Notes: generated by a model from the letters alone, not told the origin. Positions 22,150 to 33,609 are shown, numbered from the stretch's first letter. The stretch: DNA of 64,000 nt from Poa pratensis (GCA_947311845.1 CAMZMU010000040.1:58924474-58988473); one strand, 5' to 3'. Made by a program: numbers and translations.

Positions 22150-24000
22150 ATGTGGACGTTGGTGTTCACTGGATGTAGGTACGCCCGGGAGGGCCATCCG
22201 GTGCGTGAGGGGCCAGAAACGCTTGTGGCTGGGGAACGGAAGACAGGCTATCCATATTGTCATCTGTTTGATGTGTTTGCAGCCTCAAGTAAGGATATGC
22301 GTGTTCATCTGAAAGTGACCGAGCGCCATGTGGCGGAGCCCGTACTTGTTTTCTACAGCTGCAGTGCCAATTGCAAACGTCATAGGGGTTAGGATGAAGT
22401 GATGGTATGGGCACTGGCATAGCTTGGCGAGGGTCATCCTGGACGATGGCTCCGCCAACCAATTTTTTTTCCTTTGCCTAATGCCGAACATTTTTTTTTG
22501 AAAGGAATCCACACTGCGAATTCAAACAGAATACAAGATGAAGAACAAGAAAACGCAGATGAACACGCCGTAGAACACAGCACAACAGCAGCTACCGAAG
22601 AACGCCGCTGAACCACCACACAGGCCAGAGGAAGAGCACCATCGCCGAAAACCGCCGGAGAAGGAGTCACCTGGCCGCCGCCACCCCCGGAATGGGAGCA
22701 CCCCACACATGTAGAAAGCCGCAAGAGCCATCTGCCGCAAGCAACGGAATCGACGAACTCTGAACGAACACGGCCATGCCTCCATCCCGCAGCCACCCAT
22801 CTTCCACCCTTCCCTGTACTGAGCTCGAGCACAGCATGCCGGATTCGCCGTCGATTGAACACCAAGAGCACAGCTTCTCCCCTCGCCACCTCGGCCGGCC
22901 GGAGAAAGCAGGATCCAGACGAAGAAGAACCAGAGCACGGCGACAGAGCGCCTCCAACCAACGCCACCATGGCCGGCTGGAGAAGCACGAGCACCGCACC
23001 AAAAGTCGAGGACGAACACCGAGATTCCAGAAGATCTTCTCCTGTACAAGCGGAGGAGGAAGCCGGCGCCTAGCACCAGCACCCCGCCGCACCACCCCCA
23101 GCATCCCCATGGCGTGGCCAGGAGGAGCCACCCCAAGACGGAAAAGGGATCGAGGGACAAAACCTCCGCCAGCCGGCCGTCACCTCCGCCGCGACGACCA
23201 CCCTTGGAGCACCTAGCCTCACCAGATTCACAAATCCGGGAGGACACTACACCGGGCGCTCGCCGACGCCGCCCCGCAGAGCACCGCCGAGGTGGAAACC
23301 GAGCTCCCGCACCATTATTCCACGACGCCGCCGCAGCAACCACCTCTCCAGCGACGCCAGGAAACCCTAACCTACTATCTACAAGCCTCAGGCACAGATC
23401 CGGGTCTCCCCACTCTCCCACCGCCGCAACGGCGGCCGGAGAGGAGGGAGACCGCCGAATCGGCCGTCGGCGGAAAGGTGGAGGTGGTGGAACTCCCTTT
23501 CGCCTCGCTCCCGAACAGTGAAAAGAGGAGGGGAAAGTGACGGTCTAATTGCCTAATGCCGAACATTTGACACTCTTTGGACCAGATTTGACATAATAGA
23601 CTTGATTAGCCCCTTCAACCATGTGGGATCCTTATTTAGCCCTTTCTTAAATTTGGTTGAAGCTTTAGCCCTACGCACTGGTCCCCTATCATGGCTTCAT
23701 TGCCGTAAAATAATTCCTGGTGCCTGTCAAGCCTAAGCAAACTGATATAGATAGAACACACTTTCTACTATCTGAATATATGAAATTATGAACAATCTCC
23801 ATCACAGTCGCAAGAGGAGGTGGAAGAGTCTCGGGGAGACCAGTATTTATCGGTTGGGAATTGGTGACCTTGAGGTGCCTCGCTGTGTACGAGTACTATT
23901 TTAGCACATGTGGTAGTTGATTTGCTATCTTCACCTTTATGTGTGGTAAAATTAAACCATAGATTTGCAGCGTCATAGGCTCTCATCTTTTGCACCCTCC
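22150..24000 (-). pseudogene. Family B copy 3, split by a LINE-like insertion
   Basis: The promoter-like block on the minus strand (ccgataaatactgg at 23842-23855), the segment gcctgtcaagcc near 23722 and the tail with ccatattgtcatctg (22250) and aaggatatgcgtg (22290) are in the same order as in copies 1 and 2. A 1,055-bp retroposon at 22494-23548 separates the two halves. No long frame survives. The function of the family is unknown. Confidence 0.45.
22494..23548 (-). mobile_element. LINE-like retroposon without reverse transcriptase, 20-bp target duplication
   Basis: The perfect 20-base direct repeat ttgcctaatgccgaacattt flanks the insert (22474-22493 and 23549-23568). A T run next to the left repeat (to about 22499) is the poly(A) tail of a minus-strand insertion. 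The body is GC-rich and resembles a LINE 5' region. It has a 299-codon minus-strand frame (22522-23421) of Trp/Cys/Arg/Gly-rich composition with no recognisable domain, and no reverse transcriptase. It may be a non-autonomous LINE or the remains of a retroposed transcript. Confidence 0.8.
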
Positions 24001-24785
24001 CATCCAGTGGCGGAGCTATGTGAAAGCCAGGGGGCGCCGCCCCCCAACCCATGGGCTTTGTAGGAAGGAAGGGCTTATAAATGGACCATTAGCCCTCCCA
24101 TATCTGAAAAAAGACCTATGGACACCAAATAATTATGTTCAAAAAAAGTAAAACAAGAAACAACAGATATATCAAGTTAGTCGATTCCCTTGGTCTTGAA
24201 ATCAGGTCAACAGCTCTGCTTCTCCCCGCCAATGACCAAGTGTGAGTGTCTTCAGTGATCCTACTGAAATCATCCTGAAATGGGGCTGCATGGCGCTGTA
24301 ATTCGAACATTTTGCTCTTTCGACAGGGTCCACCAGACCAGCTGGGAGAGGGTCTAGGATCTGCTGGTTGCGCGGTGGAGATGCCAGCACGCGCTTCTTC
24401 CATGCAAGGCAAACTCACGGTGCAAGAGCTACATCCATCGGTTATAAATCATGTCCTTTATCAATATAAAAGGCAAATCTTTTGCCTTCGTTCAATTTTT
24501 CTTTAAATCGACGATGGCCCTACACTTAACAACAATACACTTAACAACAAGACAAAGGCGAACAGATTTTGAAGTTCTTTTGATAAGCTGATTGCCACCA
24601 AGAATTTTCCCTTTTTTTTCGAGAGAGAATTTTGCGTTGTTGTGCCTCTAGGGGTGTGCAAAACACCAAATCGTGGAAACCATCCAAAGCAGCCAGCGGC
24701 CACTTAGTTCATTTCCCATCACAATCTGAACCCTTCCCCCTGATCTAGAACAAAAAAAACTAACTAGCCTAAACCGGCTAAACGC
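24001..24785. other. Intergenic, unclassified
   Basis: No gene is recognised. The right part (24620-24785) borders the retroposon at 24799 and could be upstream LINE sequence belonging to the interrupted element that resumes at 26183, but I see no clear coding similarity. Confidence 0.3.
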
Positions 24786-24798
24786 TGAAACCGTTTTT

Positions 24799-26182
24799 TT
24801 TTTCGAGTAACCTCTCAAGAGGGCAGGCGTTCCTGCAATTCGTATAGAAAAACAATTGACCAAGTTTATAAGGAAGACCGGGCCCAAAAACCATACAAAT
24901 GACCTGTTTATGAGGAAAACGGGGCCGAAAACCACACAAGCGAGGGGACCATCCCCACACGACACTAGCCCACCGAACGATACAAAACACACCACCAACC
25001 CCGGGGCCGCCGCCCCGACTTACACCACTCGGCACCAGAGCCGCACACGAGCCACAATGCCGCACGACCCAGCCCTCTCGTAGCCCATGCTACCTTCGCT
25101 AAAGACGACCGCACGCAGACTTCAAACTCCGCATTGCCCGGAGCCGAACCAGCCGGGTCGACACACTTGCTGCCCTCGCAGCACCAAGTCGCCACCCAAA
25201 CCTTGCTATGTGAAGGCCCTGCCTCATAGGACAATTGCTGTAGAGGGGACCGAGGCCGCTGGCTTGACGTACCACCACCGTCCATGGTCGCCACCCTGAC
25301 ATCCGCCTCCCCCGACCACAGAGCCATCCCGTCCAAACGTTGCGAAACCGACGCACCGTGAGGGCCAAGAGCTCCAAGGCGATGCCTCCAACAGGAAGTG
25401 ACGTGTCCGTCACCCGCTCCGAGGGAGCTTAGGTTTTCACCTGGAGATCTTGAAACCACTCGCGTCGGTCAAGATCAAAGCTCCACGATGACGCAAACAA
25501 GAAGGGAACGACGCCCGAAGACGTCGCCGTCATCGGCACCGACTGGAGTAGATGCAAGGCTTTTACCCGGAGCTTGATCTGCCCGCGAAGCGCTCGAAGC
25601 AGCAAGACGAGCAGAGGGACGCCGTGGTTAGTGCCGTCGCGCGCCGAAACCAGACCGTGGCGCCTCCTGCCGCGGCGGTTGCCGCCGCACCATCTTCCAT
25701 GACCTGGGGGCCGCCGCCCCAACTTGCTCGTAGCACCCACTGCGCCGGTGCCTCCGCTTCTGCCTGCTCGACCTCCACGCTGTCGCAAACCTCAGCAGAT
25801 CGAGGCGACGACCGAGCGCCCGCGGCCCGCCCTGCCTAGATCGGGCTCGGGACGACCCACGCCTCCCGCCGCCTCCTGCAGCCGCCGCGCCACGGCCGCG
25901 CCGCCCCTTGTTGCTGCTGCGCCCCGACCGTGCCGCCCTCTGCCACACCTCGCCCGCAGAGCCGCGTCGCCCTTGCCCTCGCCTGGAACCAGGTGCGCTC
26001 TCGAAGCGAGAGGAACGCGCCGCCGCCACCTTCCCTAGGGAGCGCATAATCTTTTTGCTGGCGTCCACTCCGGCGGCGGCGAGGCGTGGTGGTGGGGGAG
26101 GAGGACCTAGCGGCGGCGGCGACTAGGGTTCCCCATGTCGCCAGAGCAGGCTACGCGGGGGCCTTCACATTATGTTCAAATA
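24799..26182 (-). mobile_element. LINE-like retroposon (about 1.38 kb) without reverse transcriptase
   Basis: The insert is flanked by tgaaaccgttttt at 24786-24798 and 26183-26195. A T run continues to about 24803, marking the poly(A) end of a minus-strand element. The other end is very GC-rich and reads, on the minus strand, a gacatggggaaccctag phrase followed by CGCCGCC repeats. The same layout is seen at the 5' end of the element at 38561. Several GC-rich frames (for example 25628-26068 minus) lack known domains. It has inserted into, or next to, an older LINE whose coding sequence resumes at 26196. Confidence 0.75.
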
Positions 26183-26645
26183 TGAAACCGTTTTTACACA
26201 TCCCTGCCTGAATGCACTCGATCTGACCGATCAGGAAGCCCCAATTTTAGAGCCTGAGGTCAAGGCTGCAATGACAAATATCAACAACGACAAAGCGAAC
26301 GGCCGGAAGGTTTCACAAAAAATTGTTTTTTGAGAAAAGCGTGTGGAATAGTAGCACTTGACATCATAATGCCAATTCATGCTCTGAAATGTCGTTGTTT
26401 TGATCGGGTACATCTTTTTTTTTTTTTTGAGGTGGGGGGAGCTACATCTCCTTGATTCAGCAACAATGATCCTCCTCCCCAAGGACTCCACGGCTCTGCA
26501 CTCCAAAGAATTTAGGCCCATTAGCTTGGTGGGTTTATTTGCGAATCTTGCCACGAAGATCCATGCTTCGAGATTGGGGCCTCGTATGCACAAGTTGATT
26601 AGCCCATGCCAGAATGCCTTTACTAAACAACGATCCATTTTATGA

Positions 26646-27872
26646 GGCAATCACTAGAAAAATGGTTCCCTTTCCAAAGAGAATCACACAATCGTTCTAA
26701 TTGTGACAAGTGTCGGTTTTTCCTCACATGATTCAATTTTGTTTGTCTGCATGTCTGCCATGTGTCACAATTACATTGAAAGTGGGGGAGTATGAGAGAG
26801 AAAGAGAGGGCATGCACGTACGTGGGCATACAGTTTTGTTTTTTTGCCTTTTATTTTTCAAATCTGAATTTTAAAAACAAAATATTTTGAGAACCGTTTA
26901 TCCAAATTACGAACCGTTTTCACTTTTGGGCTCCTCGCGTCGAGATCTTCAAAACTAGATCCCATGTTGATATGTTTCGACGAACTTTTTTTTTGTACTT
27001 CCGGTTATGTATAGTTGTACAACCTGTGTCTGTAGTTGTACAACCTGTGTCTGTACAAACTGTGTATGTGTAGTTGTACAACATGTGTCTGTCTAGTTGT
27101 ACAACCTGCGTCTGTACAACCTGTATCTGTGCAACATGTGTCTGTCTAGTTGTACAACCTGTGTCTGTACAATCTGTGTCTGTCTAGTTGTACAACCTGT
27201 GTCTGTTTAGTTGTACAACCTGTGTCTGTACAACATGTGTCTATGTAGTTGTACAACCCGTGTCTCCTTAGTTGTACAACCCTGTTAATTGTAGAACTTA
27301 TATCTGTGTAGTTGTACACCATATTAGTTGTACAATATGTGTCTCTATAGTTGTACACCATGTTAGCGTGTACATCCAATTTCAACGTATGTGTACATCT
27401 AGTAGCAGCCTGTAGGTGTACATCTTGTTTCATCATGTACATACAGTAGCTACGTGAGTGTACATTGTGTACATGTAGTAGTAGCATGAGTGTACATCTT
27501 ATTGTGTGTTGTGCATAATAAATATTCTTGTATTTGCGGAAAATACAACAAGACGTGGACATGGATGTACAGCCGAGCGCGGGAGCTGGGCATACATCCG
27601 TGTGTACGTGGGGCTAAACGTACATGATCCTTGGACCTGCGCCAGGAGTTTCATGTTCGGTCGGGGCTTCGGGATCACGCTCGTACATGCATGCACGTAC
27701 AGCGACCAGCCGCGCGGCCGGGATGTACGCGCTAGCCAGCCCTCACCGATCGGAACGACGTGCGGGAGTTGCTTCGTACGAGTTGTCATGTCCTACATGC
27801 ATCCAATAGCCACGTGGTGTCCTGCTATGTGTGCAGTGCCCTTCGGAAAGGGTTACCTTTTCTTAATCGCAC
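26646..27872. mobile_element. Mutator-like element, 1.2 kb, inserted in a LINE
   Basis: The 11-base ccattttatga flanks the block at 26635-26645 and 27873-27883, and the interrupted reverse transcriptase reads through when one copy is removed. The ends form imperfect inverted repeats: left ggcaatcactagaaaaatgg then ttccctttcc, and right, reversed, gtgcgattaagaaaaggtaa then ccctttcc. The duplication size and the GG-start with AGAAAA and CCCTTTCC blocks fit the Mutator superfamily. There is no transposase. The interior contains the GTTGTACAAC array. Confidence 0.75.
27003..27370. repeat. Degenerate minisatellite of (TAG)TTGTACAACCTGTGTCTG units
   Basis: About 15 units of roughly 16 to 33 bases share TTGTACAACCTGTGTCTGT. 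Most contain the perfect palindrome GTTGTACAAC. GTAC-containing words remain frequent up to about 27760. The minus-strand frame 27146-27562 is a by-product of the repeat. Confidence 0.8.
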
Positions 27873-28564
27873 CCATTTTATGACAATTTCATATATGTTC
27901 AGAGCCACGCAAAGTTGTCCGTCAATCCAAAACCCCGGCCATCATGCTTAAACATGAGGCGTTCGGTACTGTTTCCTGTGAGTTTTTGTTGGAGATCCTA
28001 TCAGCTAGGGATTTTGGGCCGAAGTGGAGGGATTGGTGTTGTTCTGCTATGCACGAACTCCACTAGGATCCTTGTGAATGGGGAACTTAAAATATGATGG
28101 TAGGAAGCCATTTCGCACTGCAAGATCAAACAAAAAAGGAAGAGAAGATTGGGAGCTATTGCACCGCCTATAGTTGCGGCCAAACGGGTTTTGCATGACG
28201 TGGATGGCTACACGACTTCATTTCCCTGAGGCACACCCTCATTGGGAAAGAAAGGCCCAAATTTCTTGTGGAAGAGTATAATGTAGCCAAAGGATAATTT
28301 CCAGTGCTTCCCACTCATACAGATTATTTCATTTGATTGACATGCAATGTCTACACTACATGCGTGTTGAAAGTGAATATAACAACTGAACGCACACCTT
28401 GTCAAACAAGCAGATAAAAATGCGAGCTAGTGTTGTGCCTCCATGTTTGCGGTGTTGACTATATACATACATCTAGGTCGTCTTTCTCTCCAATTCCTCC
28501 TTTTAGTGCATAATGAACGAAGATGATGATCTAACGGGATGAAGGATAAATGTGTTACCACTAC

Positions 28565-29065
28565 AAGATTAAAACTACAAGATCAAATGGTATCTTTAAG
28601 ATGATGAAGTAAATATTAGTCTTTCATGGCGAAGCTGGAATTAGCTCATGGATGTTGATTGGGAAGATTTATTGAAAACTGAAGTAGTGGGCAAAGCAAC
28701 ACTTGCTACTCTCTGCATATGTGAACAATCTAACTGAGAGGCTCCCCATGCTAGATTCCCATCAGCTAGGTGAACACACTTGCTACTCTTTGAAGATGTG
28801 AACAATCTCTGTTCACTGTTGCTAGAGGAAGTGAAGCTGAGAGGCTCGGGAGATACCAGTATTTATCGGTTGGGAATTGGTGACCTTGACGTGCCTCGCT
28901 GGCCCATCACATTGCGTGGCTTGTGTGCGCTTCTAATATTTTAACACGCGCTGTAGATGATTTGCCATCTTCACCGAGTGGGACGTCGCGGAGCCTGTAC
29001 TTGTTTACTGCTGCTGAGGTGCCGCAAAGGTTTTGACATCCGGGCCTATTGCCATCTTCTCAGAA
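28565..29065 (-). pseudogene. Family B copy 4
   Basis: The minus strand carries the ccgataaatactgg block at about 28858-28869, preceded by the usual tggcccatcacattgcg and ttgccatcttcacc blocks. The leader region (gcctctcagcttcacttcc) is followed by divergent sequence without a long frame. It is one of the two units of the tandem duplication. Confidence 0.4.
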
Positions 29066-29071
29066 GGCTGA

Positions 29072-29570
29072 GGATTAAAACAACAAGATCAATTGGTATC
29101 TTTAAGATGATGAAGTAAATATTAGTCTTTCATGGCGAAGCTGGAATTAGCTCGTGGATGTTGATTGGGAAGATTTATTGAAAACTGAAGTAGTGGGCAA
29201 AGCAACACTGCATATGTGAACAATCTAACTGAGAGGCTCCCCATGCTAGATTCCCATCAGCTAGGTGAACACACTTGCTACTCGCTGAAGATGTGAACAA
29301 TCTCTGTTCACTGTTGCTAGAGGAAGTGAAGCTGAGAGGCTCGGGAGATACCAGTATTTATCGGTTGGGAATTGGTGACCTTGACGTGCCTCGCTGGCCC
29401 ATCACATTGCGTGGCTTGTGTGCGCTTCTAATATTTTAACACGCGCTGTAGATGATTTGCCATCTTCACCGAGTGGGACGTCGCGGAGCCTGTACTTGTT
29501 TACTGCTGCTGAGGTGCCGCAAAGGTTTTGACATCCGGGCCTATTGCCATCTTCTCAGAAGGCTGAGGAT
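29072..29570 (-). pseudogene. Family B copy 5
   Basis: Near-identical twin of copy 4, with the TATA-like block at about 29353-29364 and an 11-base deletion. There is no independent coding evidence. Confidence 0.4.
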
Positions 29571-29884
29571 GAAGAGATAATACTGGTCGTACCAGTCATC
29601 GAAAATGTTGTGGAGGTATTCCCGGTGCCTTTCAACCCTACACTCATTTAGACATACAACACATGCTTTCTACTCCCTGGATATCACCGTTCATCGTCGC
29701 TAAGAGGATTTGGAACTGAGAAGCTCGGGAAAGACTGATATTTATCGACTGGGAATTGGTGCATCGTGGTGTGTCCTGCCGGCCCACCACATCGCACGGC
29801 TTGTGTAAACTTCCACTGTTTTAGCACATGCGGTACTCTTCTCTGGTCATCTTTGATTTGCTATCTTCACTTTTATGCGTTGCA
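29571..29884 (-). pseudogene. Family B copy 6
   Basis: The TATA-like tcgataaatatcag lies at about 29735-29748 (minus strand). A short frame starting MSVGLKGTGNTSTTF (about 29655 down to 29570) matches the start of the copy 1 frame (MS.....GLKGT.N). This is the best evidence that the family once encoded a small peptide beginning this way. The Harbinger-like element at 29885 follows immediately. Confidence 0.4.
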
Positions 29885-30924
29885 AGAGCATCTCCAGTCG
29901 GAGGCCCCAAATTCAGCCCCCATAGTGTCCGTGGGCGCGTCCGGACGCATCCGCGAACACCGATCGGATAACCCCCAAAACTAGTGTCCTACAACCACAA
30001 TGTTCAAATATTGACACCCAAATACATGCAAGTCATGCACGTCCATCATAGAGCTAGTTTTGATGTCTAAATAAATAGTTCACATCACATTATTACAACA
30101 TAATTGTATCTAAACAAATAAAAGTAGCCGGACATAACCGACGTCGGAAAAAACCCCTCATGAAAGACCGGATTCAGACGCTTGAAGTAATCGTCATACA
30201 GATCTCGAGCGCCTTTGAGCCTGTCACGGTCCACGGTGATCCGCCCGTTAATTGATCCCTTGAAGTTGAGAACATACTCCTCCTTCTTCTCCATTTCCTC
30301 TTGAATGCTCATCATGGACATGGCGGCCTCCTCGTCTCCGTCGTCAAACATGTCTTCAACTCATCCATGGCCGAGTAATCGTACTCCTCGTCGGACGAAG
30401 AATCCATGGCTACATGCATGAACACTTAATCAAAATCCGGTGCCGGCATTTACACAAACACTTTGAGAGCGAGGTGGAGGTCGGGCGATGCTAAACGTAC
30501 CGGGAGCGGAGCGTCCAGATGAGGTTCCTCCGGCGACAGGCTCCGGCGACCGCAGAGGACTTGGCCGCGGACGCTGTGACTTGGGGACGGCGACGGTCAG
30601 TCGAAGGGGCCGACGGCGGAGCAGAGTGGTGTGGTCAAACTGGACAGAGCGGAGGAGGAAGAGGAAGAAGCAAGGGTTTCCGTCCGATTTAGGGGAAAAA
30701 TTGGGTAGGCCCGCATTGCCAGGTCTGACGTGGCGGACGCGTCCGGGCGGCCCCAAACCCGCCCTACATATGGGCTAGCTTTGGGGTGTGCCGGACCGCC
30801 CGGACGTTTGGGCTGACCATAGGGGGTGCGGTTGGGTGGCGGTTTTTGGCCCAAAAGCTGTCCGGGCTGTCCGCCCGGGCGTTTGGGGGGGGGGGCTTTG
30901 GGGGACTCCGGTTGGAGATGCTCT
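29885..30924. mobile_element. PIF/Harbinger-like element, 1.04 kb, non-autonomous
   Basis: The termini are inverted: agagcatctccagtcgg at the left and ccggttggagatgctct at the right. The 3-base flanks next to GAGCATC/GATGCTC are CAA and TAA, close to the TWA target duplication of Harbinger elements. The right 450 bases are GC-rich with cggacgcgtccgg-type motifs. A minus-strand remnant of transposase-like coding supports the assignment. Confidence 0.6.
30085..30351 (-). pseudogene. Remnant of a PIF/Harbinger transposase-type protein
   Basis: An 88-codon frame with an acidic start (MFDDGDEEAAMSM), a Lys/Glu stretch (EEMEKKEEYVLNF) and LYDDYF...PVFHEGFFP. From memory this resembles the DYF..P.Y...FRRRFRM region upstream of the catalytic domain in plant Harbinger (HARBI1-like) proteins. 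The frame ends soon after, and no DDE residues follow inside the element, so it cannot be an active transposase. Confidence 0.5.
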
Positions 30925-31116
30925 AAGACCATATATTCTTAGCTTCATAAGTCCTCATCACGGTGTACTTAAGGCTCTCAAATTGTTGTAATATGCTGAC
31001 AGTGTACTTGATCCTATCACCAGTGTCCTTAATAATGTTGTACGAAGTTTTGGTGAGAGGTGGAAGATGTTATGGTGTAATACCCACCCATGCATGGGTC
31101 CGAATCCTTGTTTTTA

Positions 31117-33609
31117 TGAAGGTAATATGGCAGGTGTTCTGCCGATTCAATTAAGAGGATAGAAAGGTTCAGTTACAAGCCAGGGAGATCCTGACGACAA
31201 TACACAGAAAAAAGAACTGAAAAAAGAACAGGAAAACGAAGGTGAACTACTCGCCACTTTCTGGTGCTGCGCCTGGCTCGTAGGGAACTGCCAACAGGTC
31301 TTGCTCGAGGATGTAGGAGCCGAGGATCAGAAGATCATCTTTGACCATCTCGCAAATCTACACCTCCTGCAAGTTTTTTTGCTGAAAAACTCGCCGACAA
31401 CGCTCCTTCCAGATGTGCCACACTCCATAGATTGCCACCGTTAGTACATCCTTGGATAAGGCAGAGAGCATAGCATCCCACCAGTCTTGAGGCTTGAGGA
31501 ATTGCCCAGGTTGGATATCTAGAGCCCATGCCCCAGTCCAAGCAGCCAGCTGATTCCAAACTCCTCTAGCATAGGAGCAGGAGAGGATTAGATGCGCTGC
31601 AGTTTCATCCTCCTGATCACAAAGCTGGCAAGCATTGCCATGGTCAAGCCCACGGACCTGTAGCTGGTCGTATGTCAAAATTCTCTCACGAAGCCATAAC
31701 CACATGAAAGATTTGCATTTGGGCTGAGCCCTTGCCTTCCAAAGACGCGAGAAGTTGATCCGCGAGAAGGAACCATCGAACTGCGCGCTATAGGCAGAAG
31801 AGGCCGTGTAGACAGCTGTTTTAGAGATGTTCCAAGTGATCTGGTCCTCCTCATCCGTGGCATGGAAGGCCTGTAACATAATCCAGAGTGAGGTGAACTC
31901 TCTCAACTCCTCCTCCGAGGTGATCCGGCGAAGCCCAGTCATCCATCTATCAGTATGCAGGGCTTGTGCCACCGTAAGCGACTTCAATCTTGTTAGCCGA
32001 AAAATAGACGAGGCAACGGAGGCCGGCGACACACCATTCAACCAGTTTGAGGTCCAGAATTTAGTGATTTCCCCATTTCCAACTGAGATAGATGTGCAAG
32101 CCAAGAAAAGGGAGTCATCAATCGAATCGCATGGCACCTGAGTCCCAATCCAAGGTCTGTCCCGGGCACGCCACTCGTACCATCTCCAGCTCAGCCGCAA
32201 AGCCCTGCTGAACCTGTCCATAGATCAAGAACCCCCAGGCCACCAAGCGCCTTTGGCCTGCAAACCATACGCCAATTGACCAAGCATATACCCTTGTCTT
32301 CAGTGGCCTTGAATTTCCAAAGAAAATCCCTTCTAATCTTGTCTATCTTCTTTATTGCCCATTTGCTCAGTTTGATCACCGTAAGCAGGTAGATGGGGAT
32401 AGTTGAAAGGACCGAATTGAGCAGCGCCAACCTCCCAGCAAAATTCAGCAACTTCCCCCTCCATCTCGGCAGCCTAGCAACGATCTTATCAATGATAGGC
32501 TGCAGCTCCGCTTTGGACAACTTCCTGAAGTGTAACGGCAGCCCCAAGTAGGTGCAGGGGAAGGTTTTTTGCTCCACAGGCAGAGAGTGTAGAATGGCCT
32601 GCAAGTCTAAACCCTCACACCTGATTGGGAAGACAACACTTTTCTGAATATTGACCTTCAGCCCGGAAGCCTGCCCAAAAACCTTCAAGATATCGGCAAC
32701 ATGCTGCAGGTCTTCAACCGTGGGCTGCACGAATAGCGCTGCATCATCCGCATACAGGCTGGTCCGTAGCCTAGCCGGGGGAGGGGAATATGGGACAGAA
32801 GTTGAGCTTGGTCAGTCGTATCGAGCAGCCAATGCAGAGGGGCAATCGCTAGCAGAAATAACATTGGCGAAAGAGGATCGCCCTGGCGCAGCCCCCTCCG
32901 ATGGCGAATAGGATTGCCAACCCTGCCGTTGGCCATGATTCTAGATGACGATGAACTCCAAATGAGCGAGATTAAATCCCGCCAGCGTGGCCCGAAGCCC
33001 ATCTTCTCCATCAGCTCCAACATAAACTCCCAAGAAACAGAGTCGAAGGCACCAGCGATGTCCAGTTTAAGAAACAGCCCAGGAGTTTTCTTAGCATGCA
33101 GATTCTTGATGGTATTTCACACATATAAATAATTGTCATGGATGCTGCGGTCCTTAATGAAAGCACTCTGGCAGGCCGGGATCATTTTTTGCAGCTCAGG
33201 CGCAAGACGATTAGCAAGCATTTTACTGACAACTTTTGCTCCCAAGTGCATAAGGCTTATGGGCCTGAAGTCCTTGATCTGCACCGCATCATCAGCTTTG
33301 GGAAGCAAGGTAATGTGAGCAGAATTCATCAGGTGCCACCGCTTCCCTCTCAGGCTGTGAAGTTGATTGATAGCCCGAAAAACATCACCTTTGATGATAC
33401 CCAACACTTCCGGAGAAAAAGAGCGGAGAAACCATCCGGCCCAGGTGCCTTACCAACCGGTAGACCAAACACTGCCACTTTTAGTTCGTCCTCAGTGAAG
33501 GGAGCTTCTAGGTGATGTAGATCATGCCGCTGCACATTGAGTAGTTCCCAGTTGATGGAATGCTGCCTCGGATAAGTTTGTCCGATCAGTTCCTTGAAGT
33601 GGCGAGCAA
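31117..33609 (-). mobile_element. LINE, 2.5 kb, 5'-truncated, 15-bp target duplication
   Basis: Perfect gaatccttgttttta repeats at 31102-31116 and 33610-33624 delimit the insertion. Coding is on the minus strand and ends about 240 bases before the 31117 side, followed by a typical short 3' UTR (cttaattgaatcggcagaac on the minus strand). The 5' half is missing (endonuclease and ORF1), as expected from incomplete reverse transcription. Confidence 0.92.
31345..33600 (-). pseudogene. LINE ORF2 C-terminal two-thirds: reverse transcriptase and zf-RVT
   Basis: Read on the minus strand, the order is: linker (LLNVQRHDLHHLEAPF), GKAPGPDGF near 33430, IKDFRPISLMHL near 33270, SAFIKDRSIHDNY near 33140, LRQGDPLSPMLF near 32870 and an intact YADD catalytic box at about 32733-32757. 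The thumb region (FAGRLALLNSVL) and the zf-RVT part with CQLCDQEDETAAHLIL near 31560-31630 follow. The frame is broken between blocks (33350-33760, 33117-33407, 32685-33023, 32191-32730, 31358-32221). The last block is open for 287 codons, so this is a fairly young, inactive copy. Confidence 0.9.

Larger units (their letters stand above)
26209..28085 (+). pseudogene. LINE reverse transcriptase fragments in two blocks
   Basis: The left block carries LNALDLTDQEAP, an AAMTNINNDKANG segment (normally KAPGPDGF), then ATMILLPKDS, FRPISLVG and ISPCQNAFTKQRSI up to 26645. The right block (27884-28085) carries DNFIYVQ, KTPAIMLK, EAFGTVSCEFLLEIL and STRILVNGE in mixed frames. These are fingers and palm motifs before the catalytic DD box, which is absent. 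Stops and frameshifts occur throughout, so it is inactive. An intact protein would be a LINE ORF2. Confidence 0.75.
26196..28190 (+). mobile_element. LINE remnant interrupted by a Mutator-like element
   Basis: LINE-coding similarity runs on the plus strand from 26196 to 26645 and resumes at 27884. The 26646-27872 block between them is a DNA transposon. Joining the two sides across one copy of the duplicated target restores the expected order of reverse-transcriptase motifs. The element stops after the LVNGE motif near 28085, so its 3' half is missing. Confidence 0.75.
28565..29580. repeat. Recent direct tandem duplication, about 500 bp per copy
   Basis: Copy 1 (28565-29071) and copy 2 (29072-29578) are nearly identical by eye. 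The offset between matching positions is 506 bases at the left side and 495 after one deletion of about 11 bases in copy 2 (the ttgctactct stretch near 28705). Both contain a family B promoter-like block. Confidence 0.9.

Noticed and set aside
22522..23421. 299-codon minus-strand frame, the longest in the window
   Set aside because: It lies entirely inside a retroposon, is rich in Trp, Cys, Gly and Arg as expected from GC-rich non-coding DNA, and has no recognisable motif.
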